Of a DNA stretch of 64,000 bases, positions 49,489 through 58,351 are shown piece by piece. How positions within the stretch are numbered: the stretch's first letter is position 1; every line of letters begins with the position of its first letter. A program made the position numbers and the translations under genes. Under the pieces are notes generated by a model. The model was not told the origin of the DNA, did not search any database, and saw only the letters and a list, made by a program, of their open reading frames with translations. The stretch comes from Kluyvera ascorbata_C (GTDB lineage: Bacteria > Pseudomonadota > Gammaproteobacteria > Enterobacterales > Enterobacteriaceae), in contig NZ_JBIQOI010000001.1 of assembly GCF_044197065.1 (NCBI RefSeq), forward strand, positions 930,001 to 994,000. The letters are read 5' to 3'.

Positions 49489-50994
49489 ATGCAGAATGCC
49501 GCAATTCGGGTGGAAACCAGACAAGGGACGTTAACGGGCGTAGATGAGGGCGATACCCATCTGTGGTGCGGTATTCCCTACGCGGCACCGCCGATGGGGC
49601 CGCTGCGTTGGCGAGCGCCGCAGCCGGTAACGCCCTGGCAGGGCGAACGTCAGGCGAATACCTTTTCTGCCGCCAGTTGGCAAAGTGCAGAGTATTGCCA
49701 GGAACTGGGCGGCGGCGACCCCGGTCGCTTTTCCGAAGATTGCCTCTATCTAAACGTTTGGTCTCCTGCTAAACGTCAGGGGCCGCTGCCGGTAATGGTC
49801 TGGCTACACGGAGGAGGTTTTACTATTGGCGCAGGCGCGCTGCCGCCTTATGACGGTAAAGCGCTGGCCCGACGTGATGTGATTGTGGTTACGATCAACT
49901 ATCGTTTGGGTCATCTCGGCTTCTTTGCCCACCCCGCGCTTGAGGGGGATGACGGCGAACGGCGCTATAATTTTGGTCTGATGGACCAGGTCGCGGCGCT
50001 ACGTTGGGTACAGGAAAACATTGAAGCCTTTGGCGGTGACCGTGACAACGTCACGTTATTCGGTGAGTCGGCCGGTGCGCGCAGCGTGCTGTCGCTGATG
50101 ACATCGCCGAAAGCCGTGGGGCTGTTTCACAAAGCAATCATTCAAAGCGGTTATACCTTGCCCGACCAACCGCGCGATGCTGCGCTGGCGCGCGGTGAGC
50201 GTCTGGCTGAATATTTCAATCTGCCGAATGCGTCAGCACAAGATCTGCGTGATATTCCCGCCGAGGCCTTCTGGCCGCTGACCGCACCCCACAATATTGG
50301 CCCGGCCCCCATCGTCGGCGACGCCGTGCTGCCGCAGCCGATGCTCGACGTTTTCTTCGCCGGTAAACAGCACGTCATGCCGGTGCTGGTGGGTTCCAAC
50401 AGCGATGAAGCCAGCGTGATGGCGGTATTTGGCGTGGACCTGGCGGGCGAAATCCAAAAGCTTCGCCGTGAACGTCGTCTGGGACTGGGGCTTATCAAAC
50501 TGCTTTATCCGGGCGTGAAAGGAGATGAAGAGCTGGGCCGTCAGGTTTGCCGGGATATGGCGTTTACCACGCTGGGTTATGTGGTGATGCAGGCGCAGCA
50601 GCGCGTTAATCAGCCCTGCTGGCGCTACTGGTTTGATTACGTCGCTGAAGCCGAGCACGACACCTACTATCACGGCGCGTGGCACGGTAATGAAGTGCCC
50701 TATGTCTTCGATACGCTGGGACAAATCATGCCCTCGCGCGAGTACGTCACGCCGCGCGATCTCCAGGTGGCGTCTCAGGTGGCGGACTACTGGGTCAGCT
50801 TCGCCCGTGATGCCAGCGCGCGCCATACCGTATTGACGGGGCCGGTACGCTGGCCCGCCTGCGTGCGCGGTCGTGACCGTCTTTTGCGCATTGGTTTACG
50901 CAAGCACGCCGGGTTCCGCGTGGAAAATCGCTTTATGCGTGCGCGGCTGGCGTTGTTCAAACGCGTCATGAAGCATCATGTGAGTCTGGATTGA
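49489..50994 (+). CDS. Type B carboxylesterase
   Basis: 501-residue alpha/beta-hydrolase of the acetylcholinesterase/para-nitrobenzyl esterase group. It shows the N-terminal WCGIPYAAPPMGPLRWRAPQP, EDCLYLNVWSP, oxyanion loop WLHGGGFTIG near 105-114, nucleophile Ser in FGESAGARS near 190, acid Glu region in GSNSDEASV and His in YHGAWHGNEVPYVF near 400. No signal peptide, so cytoplasmic. 45 bases after hglS, with 'gagaaaaagga' before the ATG; co-transcription with hglS is plausible. Substrate unknown. Confidence 0.88.
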   Translation: MQNAAIRVETRQGTLTGVDEGDTHLWCGIPYAAPPMGPLRWRAPQPVTPWQGERQANTFSAASWQSAEYCQELGGGDPGRFSEDCLYLNVWSPAKRQGPLPVMVWLHGGGFTIGAGALPPYDGKALARRDVIVVTINYRLGHLGFFAHPALEGDDGERRYNFGLMDQVAALRWVQENIEAFGGDRDNVTLFGESAGARSVLSLMTSPKAVGLFHKAIIQSGYTLPDQPRDAALARGERLAEYFNLPNASAQDLRDIPAEAFWPLTAPHNIGPAPIVGDAVLPQPMLDVFFAGKQHVMPVLVGSNSDEASVMAVFGVDLAGEIQKLRRERRLGLGLIKLLYPGVKGDEELGRQVCRDMAFTTLGYVVMQAQQRVNQPCWRYWFDYVAEAEHDTYYHGAWHGNEVPYVFDTLGQIMPSREYVTPRDLQVASQVADYWVSFARDASARHTVLTGPVRWPACVRGRDRLLRIGLRKHAGFRVENRFMRARLALFKRVMKHHVSLD

Positions 50995-51107
50995 CAGATT
51001 TTGTTGCGCTAGCAATTGGATTATCAATCAATTTTGTCTAGAGTGGGCGGCAGTAACGCCGTTTTTATTTTGCAGCATTCCGACTTTAAAAGGACGCTTT
51101 GCCAGGC

Positions 51108-52763
51108 ATGAACCGCAGACACTTTCTTAAATCTTCTATGGCTGTTGCCGCCGTGTGCGGGACTTCCGGTTTCGCATCGCTATTCTCCCAGGCCGCGATG
51201 GCAGAGGACTCCGGCATTGCCGACGGCCAGACGCGTCGCTTTGATTTCGGCGTACTGCAATCTATGGCGCACGATCTCTCCCGCCAGCCGTGGAGCGGCG
51301 CACCGCGCCCGCTGCCGGATACCCTGGCTAACCTGACGCCGCAGGCCTACAACAGCATTCAGTACGATGCTGAACATTCGTTGTGGAACAACGTCAAAGA
51401 ACGCCAGCTGGACGTACAGTTTTTCCACGTCGGAATGGGCTTTCGCCGCCGCGTGCGGATGTTCTCGCTCGACCCATCAAGCCACCAGGCGCGTGAAATT
51501 CACTTCCGTCCGGAGCTGTTCCAGTACAACGATGCCGGTGTCGACACCAAACAGCTGGAAGGGCAGACCGACCTCGGTTTCGCCGGTTTCCGCGTGTTTA
51601 AAGCGCCCGAGCTGGCGCGTCGCGATATCGTGGCGTTCCTCGGCGCGAGCTACTTCCGTGCGGTAGACAGTACCTATCAGTACGGCCTATCCGCGCGCGG
51701 TCTGGCGATTGATACCTACACTGACTCGCTGGAAGAGTTCCCGGACTTCACCTCCTTCTGGTTCGAAACCGCGAAGCCGGGCGACACCTCCTTTACCGTT
51801 TACGCGCTGATGGATAGCGCTAGCGTCACCGGGGCGTACAAGTTTGTGGTGCACTGCGAGAAAGCGCAGGTGATCATGGATGTGGAAAACCATATCTATG
51901 CGCGGAAAGACATCAAGCAGCTCGGCATTGCGCCGATGACCAGTATGTTCAGTTGCGGCAACAACGAGCGCCGCGTCTGCGACACCATCCACCCACAAAT
52001 CCACGACTCCGATCGTCTGGCGATGTGGCTTGGCAACGGTGAATGGATATGTCGTCCGCTGAACAACCCGCAGAAGCTACAGTTCAACGCCTATCAGGAC
52101 AAAAACCCGAAAGGCTTCGGACTGCTGCAGCTCGACCGCGATTTCACCCACTATCAAGACGTTATGGGCTGGTACAACAAACGTCCAAGCCTGTGGGTCG
52201 AGCCGCGTAATCAGTGGGGGAAAGGGGCCGTCAGCCTGATGGAGATCCCAACCACCGGTGAAACGCTCGATAACATCGTCTGCTTCTGGCAGCCGGAAAA
52301 ACCGATGAAGGCGGGCGATACGCTGAACTTCAGCTACCGCTTATACTGGAGCGCAATGCCGCCAGTACGTTCCCCACTGGCGCGCGTGCTGGCTACCCGC
52401 ACCGGCATGGGCAGCTTCCCGGAAGGCTGGGCACCGGGTGAGCATTACCCGGATAAATGGTCCCGTCGCTTCGCTATCGATTTTGTTGGCGGTGACCTGA
52501 AAGCCGCTGCACCGAAAGGGATCGAACCGGTTATTACGCTCTCCAGCGGCGAAGCGAAGCAGATTGAGATCCTCTACGTTGAACCGTTCGACGGCTATCG
52601 CATTCTCTTCGACTGGTATCCAACCTCTGATTCCACCGACCCGGTGGATATGCGCCTGTTCCTGCGCTGCCGCGGAGACGCCATCAGCGAAACCTGGCTG
52701 TATCAGTACTTCCCGCCAGCGCCGGATAAACGTCAGTATGTTGATGACCGCGTCATGAAATAA
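51108..52763 (+). CDS. opgD: Osmoregulated periplasmic glucan biosynthesis protein OpgD (MdoD)
   Basis: 551 residues, identical in length to E. coli OpgD, which trims and shapes the glucan backbone and has beta-1,2-glucanase-type activity. The Tat signal MNRRHFLKSSMAVAAVCGTSG starts at ATG 51108; the TTG nine bases earlier is not needed. SLDPSSHQAREIHFRPELFQYND and YGLSARGLAIDTY are family stretches. Own promoter region in 50995-51107. Followed by a REP pair and rimL. Confidence 0.95.
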   Translation: MNRRHFLKSSMAVAAVCGTSGFASLFSQAAMAEDSGIADGQTRRFDFGVLQSMAHDLSRQPWSGAPRPLPDTLANLTPQAYNSIQYDAEHSLWNNVKERQLDVQFFHVGMGFRRRVRMFSLDPSSHQAREIHFRPELFQYNDAGVDTKQLEGQTDLGFAGFRVFKAPELARRDIVAFLGASYFRAVDSTYQYGLSARGLAIDTYTDSLEEFPDFTSFWFETAKPGDTSFTVYALMDSASVTGAYKFVVHCEKAQVIMDVENHIYARKDIKQLGIAPMTSMFSCGNNERRVCDTIHPQIHDSDRLAMWLGNGEWICRPLNNPQKLQFNAYQDKNPKGFGLLQLDRDFTHYQDVMGWYNKRPSLWVEPRNQWGKGAVSLMEIPTTGETLDNIVCFWQPEKPMKAGDTLNFSYRLYWSAMPPVRSPLARVLATRTGMGSFPEGWAPGEHYPDKWSRRFAIDFVGGDLKAAAPKGIEPVITLSSGEAKQIEILYVEPFDGYRILFDWYPTSDSTDPVDMRLFLRCRGDAISETWLYQYFPPAPDKRQYVDDRVMK

Positions 52764-52778
52764 CCTCGCTGTCGTCAT

Positions 52779-52854
52779 GTAGGCCGGATAAGGCAATGCC
52801 GCCATCCGGCACTCTGCGCCGTTATGCCTGATGGCGCTGCGCTTATCAGGCCTA
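52779..52854. repeat. E. coli-type REP pair
   Basis: 'gtaggccggataaggcaatg' with 'ccgccatccggc', then 'gcctgatggcgctgcgctta' plus 'tcaggcctac', between opgD and rimL. Confidence 0.9.
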
Positions 52855-52877
52855 CGATCACTTACTGAGAATTGAGA

Positions 52878-53429
52878 ATGACCGCCACCGAAATCATCAC
52901 CGTTAATGACACCGTCACCCTTCAAGCCGTCAATGAAAGCCACGTTACCGGTCTTTTTGAACTCGTGATGCGTAATAAAGCCTGGCTCCAGCAAACGCTG
53001 AACTGGCCGCAGTACGTCAATAGTGAACAGGATTCTCGCCAGAACGTGCAGGGCAATATGATGCTGCACCAGCGCGGTATCGCCAAAATGTTCCTGATTT
53101 TTGTCGATAACACAATGGCTGGCGTCCTGTCGTTTAACCAGATTGAACCCTCGAATAAAACCGGCTATATCGGCTACTGGCTAGACGAAGACGCACAGGG
53201 AAAAGGGATTTTGTCGGCGTCACTACAGGCGTTTATTCGCTATTATGCCGAACGCGGCGAGATTCGCCGCTTCGTCATTAAGTGCCGAGTCGATAACCTG
53301 CGTAGTAACCACGTCGCGCTGCGCAACGGGTTTGCGTTGGAAGGGTGCTTGCGCCAGGCCGAGTTTCTCAACGGCGTTTATTACGACCAGAACATTTATG
53401 CGCTGATTGTTGACGACGCGGCGCTATAG
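52878..53429 (+). CDS. rimL: Ribosomal protein L7/L12 N-acetyltransferase RimL
   Basis: 183-residue GNAT enzyme that acetylates the N-terminal Ser of L12, giving L7, at the stationary-phase transition. GYIGYWLDEDAQGKGILSASLQAF holds the acetyl-CoA loop; RRFVIKCRVDNLRSNHVALRNGFALEGCLRQAEFLNGVYYD matches E. coli. ATG 52878 is preceded by 'tgaga'. The stop overlaps the stop of convergent ydcK by 6 bases. Confidence 0.94.
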   Translation: MTATEIITVNDTVTLQAVNESHVTGLFELVMRNKAWLQQTLNWPQYVNSEQDSRQNVQGNMMLHQRGIAKMFLIFVDNTMAGVLSFNQIEPSNKTGYIGYWLDEDAQGKGILSASLQAFIRYYAERGEIRRFVIKCRVDNLRSNHVALRNGFALEGCLRQAEFLNGVYYDQNIYALIVDDAAL

Positions 53430-54404
53430 CGCGCCAAACAGCGGGGTGCGGGTAATATGCTGCGCCCCGGTCATTGTTTTACGCCCGCGCAGATGAATCG
53501 CTTCTCCTGGCAGGGCTTCTACCACCACGCTATCGGTGATATCAATGTGATACTCGATCAGCACATCGCCAACCACCCTCGCATCCCCCTGAATAAGCAC
53601 GTGATCGTCGAGTAAAATCGGCCCGCCCTGTAAGCGCGCGTTGCCGCCAACCAGTACGTGATGCTTCAGCACGCAATTACCTTCGACTACCGCATGTTCC
53701 GCCACCTGCGAGCTGTAGCGTATCGTCGGGATCTCATCTTCGCCGCGACCGGCGATAATGCGCGCATTGCCGTACACTTTGGCGCAGTCGCACACCCAAA
53801 TGTTGTTCTCTTCGTTGCCATCCAGACGCGCGCTGTCGAAGATTTCTGCACGATGCTCAACGAAGGCATGAATCAGCATGGCTTTACCGAAAATTTGCGC
53901 CTGATGCACCACCCGGCAGTGGCGAAGCTGCGCGGCGTCGTAGATTTGCAGCAGTTGTTCGCTGTCGGCGGTTAACCCTCTGGCCCCAACAATTTGCGAC
54001 TGCTCAGCAATATAGGCATAGCCGAATAGATGGCAGTGGCCGTGAACCTGGGAGTCATGTACGGCGGCATCGCCGCTAATTCGAGCGAAATGGCTGATGC
54101 GGCTGGCTTGTACCCATGCGTTGCCGCCAACCTCAGCCTGGTGGCTGATTTCGCAGGGTTGCGTAATTCTGGCGTTTTCAGTCACCCTGGCCCCGGCATA
54201 CACCAGGCTATTTTGATCGTAGATCCAGCATTCGCCATCGTGGCTGAGTGACAGCTCGTTTTCTACCCAGCCTCCGAGGCTGCCGGCGCTGACATCGGCA
54301 AAATCCTGCAGGGCAATAATCTGGCGCACCACCACGCTTTCTCTGGCACCGGGCTCGCCAATTTGCACGCTGCGCGTTTCATCGCTGAGACGATATTTTT
54401 TCAT
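53424..54404 (-). CDS. ydcK: YdcK, beta-helix (hexapeptide-like) protein
   Basis: 326 residues from ATG 54404 (MKKYRLSDETRSVQIG), the E. coli length; a 26-codon upstream extension is not conserved. Repeated short turns (ARVTENARITQPCEISHQAEVGGNAWVQASRISHFARISG...) form a left-handed beta-helix like acyltransferases with hexapeptide repeats. The start, with YRL and GSLGGWVENELSLS, is shared with phage and enterobacterial relatives. Activity unknown. Divergent from tehA. Confidence 0.92.
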   Translation of the reverse strand: MKKYRLSDETRSVQIGEPGARESVVVRQIIALQDFADVSAGSLGGWVENELSLSHDGECWIYDQNSLVYAGARVTENARITQPCEISHQAEVGGNAWVQASRISHFARISGDAAVHDSQVHGHCHLFGYAYIAEQSQIVGARGLTADSEQLLQIYDAAQLRHCRVVHQAQIFGKAMLIHAFVEHRAEIFDSARLDGNEENNIWVCDCAKVYGNARIIAGRGEDEIPTIRYSSQVAEHAVVEGNCVLKHHVLVGGNARLQGGPILLDDHVLIQGDARVVGDVLIEYHIDITDSVVVEALPGEAIHLRGRKTMTGAQHITRTPLFGAL

Positions 54405-54604
54405 GATGGCCTCACGGGTATGCGGATAAAGTAACTGTAGCAAACCATTGTGACGGTAACCACGCACGGGCAATTGCCCCATCGGGGAAACGACTGGGCA
54501 TTCCGACCATCATCGTCAGTTTGTCTATACTTCTTTTTCGCGCTAGCGTGCCATTAAAGAATCATTTAAAATGCAACTTAATAGAATTTGATTAATTAAA
54601 CAAA

Positions 54605-55609
54605 ATGCATAATAACGAGAATGAAGCACGGGTCCTTAATCTGCCCGTAGGTTACTTTGGCATGGTACTGGGCACCATTGGCATGGGCTTCGCGTGGCGT
54701 TATGCCAGCACGATTATGCCGGTGAGTCATTCAATTGGCGATGCGCTGGTGGTGCTCGCCATCATGATGTGGGGCTTGTTGACGCTGGCCTTTCTGACGC
54801 GGGCGGTGCGCTTTCCGTACAGCGTCTGGCAGGAGATGCATCATCCCATTGCCAGCAGCTTTGTCAGTCTGTTTCCGGCTACCACCATGCTGGTGGCGAT
54901 TGGCGTTACGCCGTGGGCAAGACCGCTGGCGCTGGCGCTGTTTTGTCTCGGGGTGGCGTTGCAGCTCGGTTACGCCGCCTGGCAAACGGCTGGGCTGTGG
55001 CGAGGGGAGCATCCTGCGGATGCGACAACGCCGGGGCTTTATCTGCCTACCGTCGCGAACAATTTTATTAGCGCAATGGCCTGCGGCGCGCTGGGTTTTA
55101 ACGATGCCGGGCTGGTGTTTCTTGGTGCTGGGGTTATCTCGTGGATTACCCTCGAACCCGCTATCGTCCAGCGTTTACGCAGCGGCGGGGTACTTTCCGT
55201 ACCGTTGCGTACCTCGCTCGGTATTCAGTTGGCTCCGGCGCTGGTAGCCTGTAATGCGTGGCTGAGCATCAACGGCGGTCAGGCAGATGTCTTCGCCAAA
55301 ATGCTGTTCGGGTACGGGCTTTTACAGCTGCTGTTTATGCTGCGCCTGATGCCCTGGTATCTGCGCCAGGCGTTTAACGCTTCGTTCTGGAGCTTTTCGT
55401 TCGGTATTTCCGCACTGGCCTCCACCGGGCTGCATCTTGGGCACGCCAGCGGTTCTGGATTTTTCCATAACCTGGCGCTGCCGCTGTTTATATTCACCAA
55501 TATCGTGATCGGTCTGCTGCTGATTAAAACGCTGCTGTTGCTGCTTCAGGGTAAACTTTTGACCCGCGTTGCGCGGTCAACACTGATGAAACCGAAGGAT
55601 GAACAATGA
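54605..55609 (+). CDS. tehA: TehA, tellurite-resistance/dicarboxylate transporter family channel
   Basis: 334-residue inner-membrane protein, 330 in E. coli, with ten helices in the SLAC1/TehA fold. VGYFGMVLGTIGMGFAWRYA, VSHSIGDALVVLAIMMW and HPIASSFVSLFPATTML are close to E. coli TehA; a Phe of helix 9 gates the pore in homologues. The stop overlaps the tehB start by 4 bases. Overproduction gives tellurite resistance in E. coli; the native substrate is not settled. Confidence 0.94.
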   Translation: MHNNENEARVLNLPVGYFGMVLGTIGMGFAWRYASTIMPVSHSIGDALVVLAIMMWGLLTLAFLTRAVRFPYSVWQEMHHPIASSFVSLFPATTMLVAIGVTPWARPLALALFCLGVALQLGYAAWQTAGLWRGEHPADATTPGLYLPTVANNFISAMACGALGFNDAGLVFLGAGVISWITLEPAIVQRLRSGGVLSVPLRTSLGIQLAPALVACNAWLSINGGQADVFAKMLFGYGLLQLLFMLRLMPWYLRQAFNASFWSFSFGISALASTGLHLGHASGSGFFHNLALPLFIFTNIVIGLLLIKTLLLLLQGKLLTRVARSTLMKPKDEQ

Positions 55610-56202
55610 CAACTCGTGATGAAAACTACTTCACCGAAAAATATGGCCTGACCCGCACCCATTCCGATGTGCTGCACGCGGCATCGTTGATTAAACCGGG
55701 TAAAACATTAGATCTTGGCTGCGGCAACGGGCGTAACAGCCTCTATCTGGCAGCGAACGGCTATGACGTCACGGCGTGGGATAAGAACCCGATGAGCATC
55801 CAGAACCTGCTTTCGATTCGGGAGTCTGAAGGGCTGGAAAACTTACAGGCGGCGGTGAAGGACCTGAACACGCTGACCTTTGACGGCGAGTACGATTTTA
55901 TTCTGTCGACGGTGGTGATGATGTTCCTTGAGGCGAGCACCATTCCGCGCCTGATCCCGAATATGCAGCGCTGCACCAAACCTGGCGGCTACAATCTGAT
56001 CGTTGCCGCGATGGATACCGATGATTTCCCTTGCACGGTCGGTTTCCCGTTTGCGTTTAAAGCTGGCGAGCTGAAAAATTATTATGAAGGGTGGGAATTG
56101 CTGAAATATAACGAGGATGTCGGCGAACTTCATCGTACCGATGAAAACGGCAATCGCATTAAATTACGCTTCGCTACGATGCTGGCTCGCAAGAAATCAT
56201 AA
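55606..56202 (+). CDS. tehB: TehB, SAM-dependent tellurite methyltransferase
   Basis: 198-residue cytoplasmic class I methyltransferase, 197 in E. coli, detoxifying tellurite and selenite. SAM site TLDLGCGNGRNSLYLAANGYDVTAWDKNP near 40-65; STVVMMFLE and KPGGYNLIVAAMDTDDFPC follow. Translationally coupled to tehA. A hairpin 'aacgggc-gca-agcccgtt' lies 14 bases after the stop. Confidence 0.95.
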   Translation: MTTRDENYFTEKYGLTRTHSDVLHAASLIKPGKTLDLGCGNGRNSLYLAANGYDVTAWDKNPMSIQNLLSIRESEGLENLQAAVKDLNTLTFDGEYDFILSTVVMMFLEASTIPRLIPNMQRCTKPGGYNLIVAAMDTDDFPCTVGFPFAFKAGELKNYYEGWELLKYNEDVGELHRTDENGNRIKLRFATMLARKKS

Positions 56203-56216
56203 TTAATATTTATATA

Positions 56217-56236
56217 ACGGGCGCAAGCCCGTTATG
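56217..56236 (+). terminator. Hairpin after tehB
   Basis: Inverted repeat AACGGGC...GCCCGTT close to the tehB stop. The next T-run is 17 bases further on, so its termination strength is uncertain. Confidence 0.45.
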
Positions 56237-56348
56237 CCGTGAATCATTTTTGTGAATAATGAGAACCCCCTCTATTTTTGCCGCGACAAACGCCTGATTC
56301 ATTTGCTATAACTTACTGGCATTTGTGCATTTATCAGGGATTATTCTC

Positions 56349-57017
56349 ATGCGTACTCAAGCGTTTTTCAAAGTGGCGGCCCTTGTGGGCGTTCTGGCAT
56401 TAGCGGGCTGTGCGTCAAAGACCACGACTCCTCAGCAATACTCAGGATTTTTAAAAGACTATTCTGGCCTGAAGGAAGCAACAACGGCGTCAGGAAAAAC
56501 GGAACTGCGTTGGATCTCTCCGGACTACAAACCGGCTAACTACGCAAACGTCGTCTACAACCCGGTAACTTACTATCCGGTACCGAAGCCGACGACACAG
56601 GTTGGGCAAAAAGCGCTAACCGATATTCTGAACTACACCAACACCGAACTGAAAAAAGCCATCAGCGAGCGTAAGCCGCTGGCAACGACCGCTGGCCCGC
56701 ATAGCCTTATCTTCCGCGGTGCGATTACTGCCGTTGACTCCAGCAAAGAAGGCCTGCAGTTCTACGAAGTGATCCCAATCGCGATGGTGGTTGCGGGTAC
56801 CGAAGCGGCAACCGGCCACCGTACCATGAACACCAACCTCTACTTTGAAGGCGAACTGATTGATGCGGCGACCAACAAGCCGGTCATTAAAGTGGTGCGC
56901 AAAGGGGAAGGTAAAGACCTGTCTAACTCCAACGCTCAGCTGACGCTGGATACGTTGAAACAGGTGATTGATGATATGGCGGTTGATGCCGTTAAATTCG
57001 ATCCATCGCAAAAGTAA
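56349..57017 (+). CDS. ydcL: YdcL, DUF3313 lipoprotein
   Basis: 222-residue lipoprotein, identical in length to E. coli YdcL. Lipobox VLALAGC with lipidated Cys21; the start at 56349 (MRTQAFFKVAAL) is chosen over an open frame eight codons longer because it aligns with E. coli. The mature protein has PVTYYPVPKPTTQVGQKAL, TAGPHSLIFRGAIT, GLQFYEVIPIAMVVAGTEAATGHRTMN and FEGELIDAATNKPVIKVVRKGEGKDL. Cellular role unknown. A hairpin terminator follows. Confidence 0.94.
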   Translation: MRTQAFFKVAALVGVLALAGCASKTTTPQQYSGFLKDYSGLKEATTASGKTELRWISPDYKPANYANVVYNPVTYYPVPKPTTQVGQKALTDILNYTNTELKKAISERKPLATTAGPHSLIFRGAITAVDSSKEGLQFYEVIPIAMVVAGTEAATGHRTMNTNLYFEGELIDAATNKPVIKVVRKGEGKDLSNSNAQLTLDTLKQVIDDMAVDAVKFDPSQK

Positions 57018-57044
57018 TTTTACTTTGGCGTGATGAATAATAGA

Positions 57045-57068
57045 GGGCGACACTCAGGTGCCGCCCTT
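57045..57068. terminator. Bidirectional terminator between ydcL and the DipZ-like gene
   Basis: Hairpin AGGGCGaCAC-tcag-GTGcCGCCCT (one mismatch) with 'tattttattt' on the right and A-rich sequence on the left, 12 bases from the DipZ-like stop. Confidence 0.88.
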
Positions 57069-57079
57069 ATTTTATTTAT

Positions 57080-58249
57080 TCAGATTTTTGATTCTTTTAA
57101 AAGCGCGGCAATCGCCGCATCTTGCTCTGCATAATTTCCCTCACCGAAGAAGGTATATCGTAACTGACCACGCGCGTCGAAAAGATAGTGCGCAGGCCAG
57201 TATTGATTCCCAAAAGCGCTCCAGATTTGGTAATTATTGTCGGTGACGACCGGGTAGGTGATGTGCCATTTTTTTACCGCCTCCTGCACTGCGCTGAAGT
57301 TTTTCTCATGCGGATATTCCGGCGTATGTACCCCAATGACCTCCAGCCCCTGTGGCCGATACTTTTCCGCCCACTCATGCACGTGCGGCAGCGTGTGCTG
57401 GCAGTTAATACAGTCGAAGGTCCAGAAATCTATCAGCACCACTTTGCCCTTGAGCGATTCGCTGGAGAGAGGAGCGCTGTTGATCCAACCAGTACCCCCG
57501 TTAAGAGATGGCAGGGCGCTATCAGCGACCGGCTGGAGCTTGACCGGGGTGACCGGGAGCCAGTTCGCCAGATGCTGTTCAAGCTGCGCCGAGAGCCCCG
57601 TTGCCCCTTGCAGTACGCTGGTGGTGCCGGAGGCAATCAGTACCACCGACGCCAGCATCGTCATCCCGGCTAGCTGTTTCAGACGTTCGACCACCGCTGT
57701 CCTGTTGCGTAACCAATGCAGCACGCGCTGCCCGCCAAGCCAAAGCAACCCCAGCATGGCGGCACAGCCGCTCCCGTAGGCGGCGAGGAGCACGCCGCTG
57801 GAGACGCTGTTACCCTGAACAACACCGAGGCTCAGGATAGCGCCCAACACCGGGCCTGCACATGGCGCCCATAAAAGCCCGGTAGCAACGCCCGCCAGCA
57901 ATGCCGCCATCACGCCACCACGATTCAGACTATGGTCGTTCACCTGGTTGCCTAACCGCACCACCGGAGCCATCAGGTGCTGAGCGATGCGTGGGGAGAT
58001 AAGCGACAGCGCCACCGCACCGAGAAAAACGAGCGCCAGCCAACGGCCCGCCTGCGCCACCTGTACCACCCAGGCGCTGGCAACCGTCACCAACAGCGAC
58101 AGCGCGGTGAACATGACGACCATTCCGGCGAGCATCGCCGCGAGATGCCGTTTTTGGCCTTTTACGCTGGCAAATAAAAAAGGAATAACCGGCAGCGTAC
58201 AAGGGCTTAATAGAGTCAACATCCCGCCGAGAAACGCGATAATCATAGC
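57080..58249 (-). CDS. DipZ-like protein: CcdA/DsbD membrane domain fused to a TlpA-type thioredoxin domain
   Basis: 389 residues. The N-terminal six-helix CcdA domain (about 1-215) has the electron-shuttling cysteines in LLSPCTLPVIPF near 16 and LLWAPCAGPVLG near 127. The C-terminal periplasmic thioredoxin-like domain (about 260-389) has the CxxC in WTFDCINCQHTLPHV. The same two-part design is found in mycobacterial DipZ. It should carry reducing power from cytoplasmic thioredoxin to a periplasmic partner. Start taken at 58249 (MAMIIAFLGGML) with 'aggtgt' upstream. Downstream of a two-component system and hydrolase on the same strand. Confidence 0.87.
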   Translation of the reverse strand, partial: AMIIAFLGGMLTLLSPCTLPVIPFLFASVKGQKRHLAAMLAGMVVMFTALSLLVTVASAWVVQVAQAGRWLALVFLGAVALSLISPRIAQHLMAPVVRLGNQVNDHSLNRGGVMAALLAGVATGLLWAPCAGPVLGAILSLGVVQGNSVSSGVLLAAYGSGCAAMLGLLWLGGQRVLHWLRNRTAVVERLKQLAGMTMLASVVLIASGTTSVLQGATGLSAQLEQHLANWLPVTPVKLQPVADSALPSLNGGTGWINSAPLSSESLKGKVVLIDFWTFDCINCQHTLPHVHEWAEKYRPQGLEVIGVHTPEYPHEKNFSAVQEAVKKWHITYPVVTDNNYQIWSAFGNQYWPAHYLFDARGQLRYTFFGEGNYAEQDAAIAALLKESKI

Positions 58250-58351
58250 CATCTGACACCTCATATCAATTAAGCCTGTCGAGCAGGCGATGAGGTGATT
58301 TAATCGCATTGATGTCGTGGGAATGTGTCGGCAACTTGCCGTTTTGTTAGC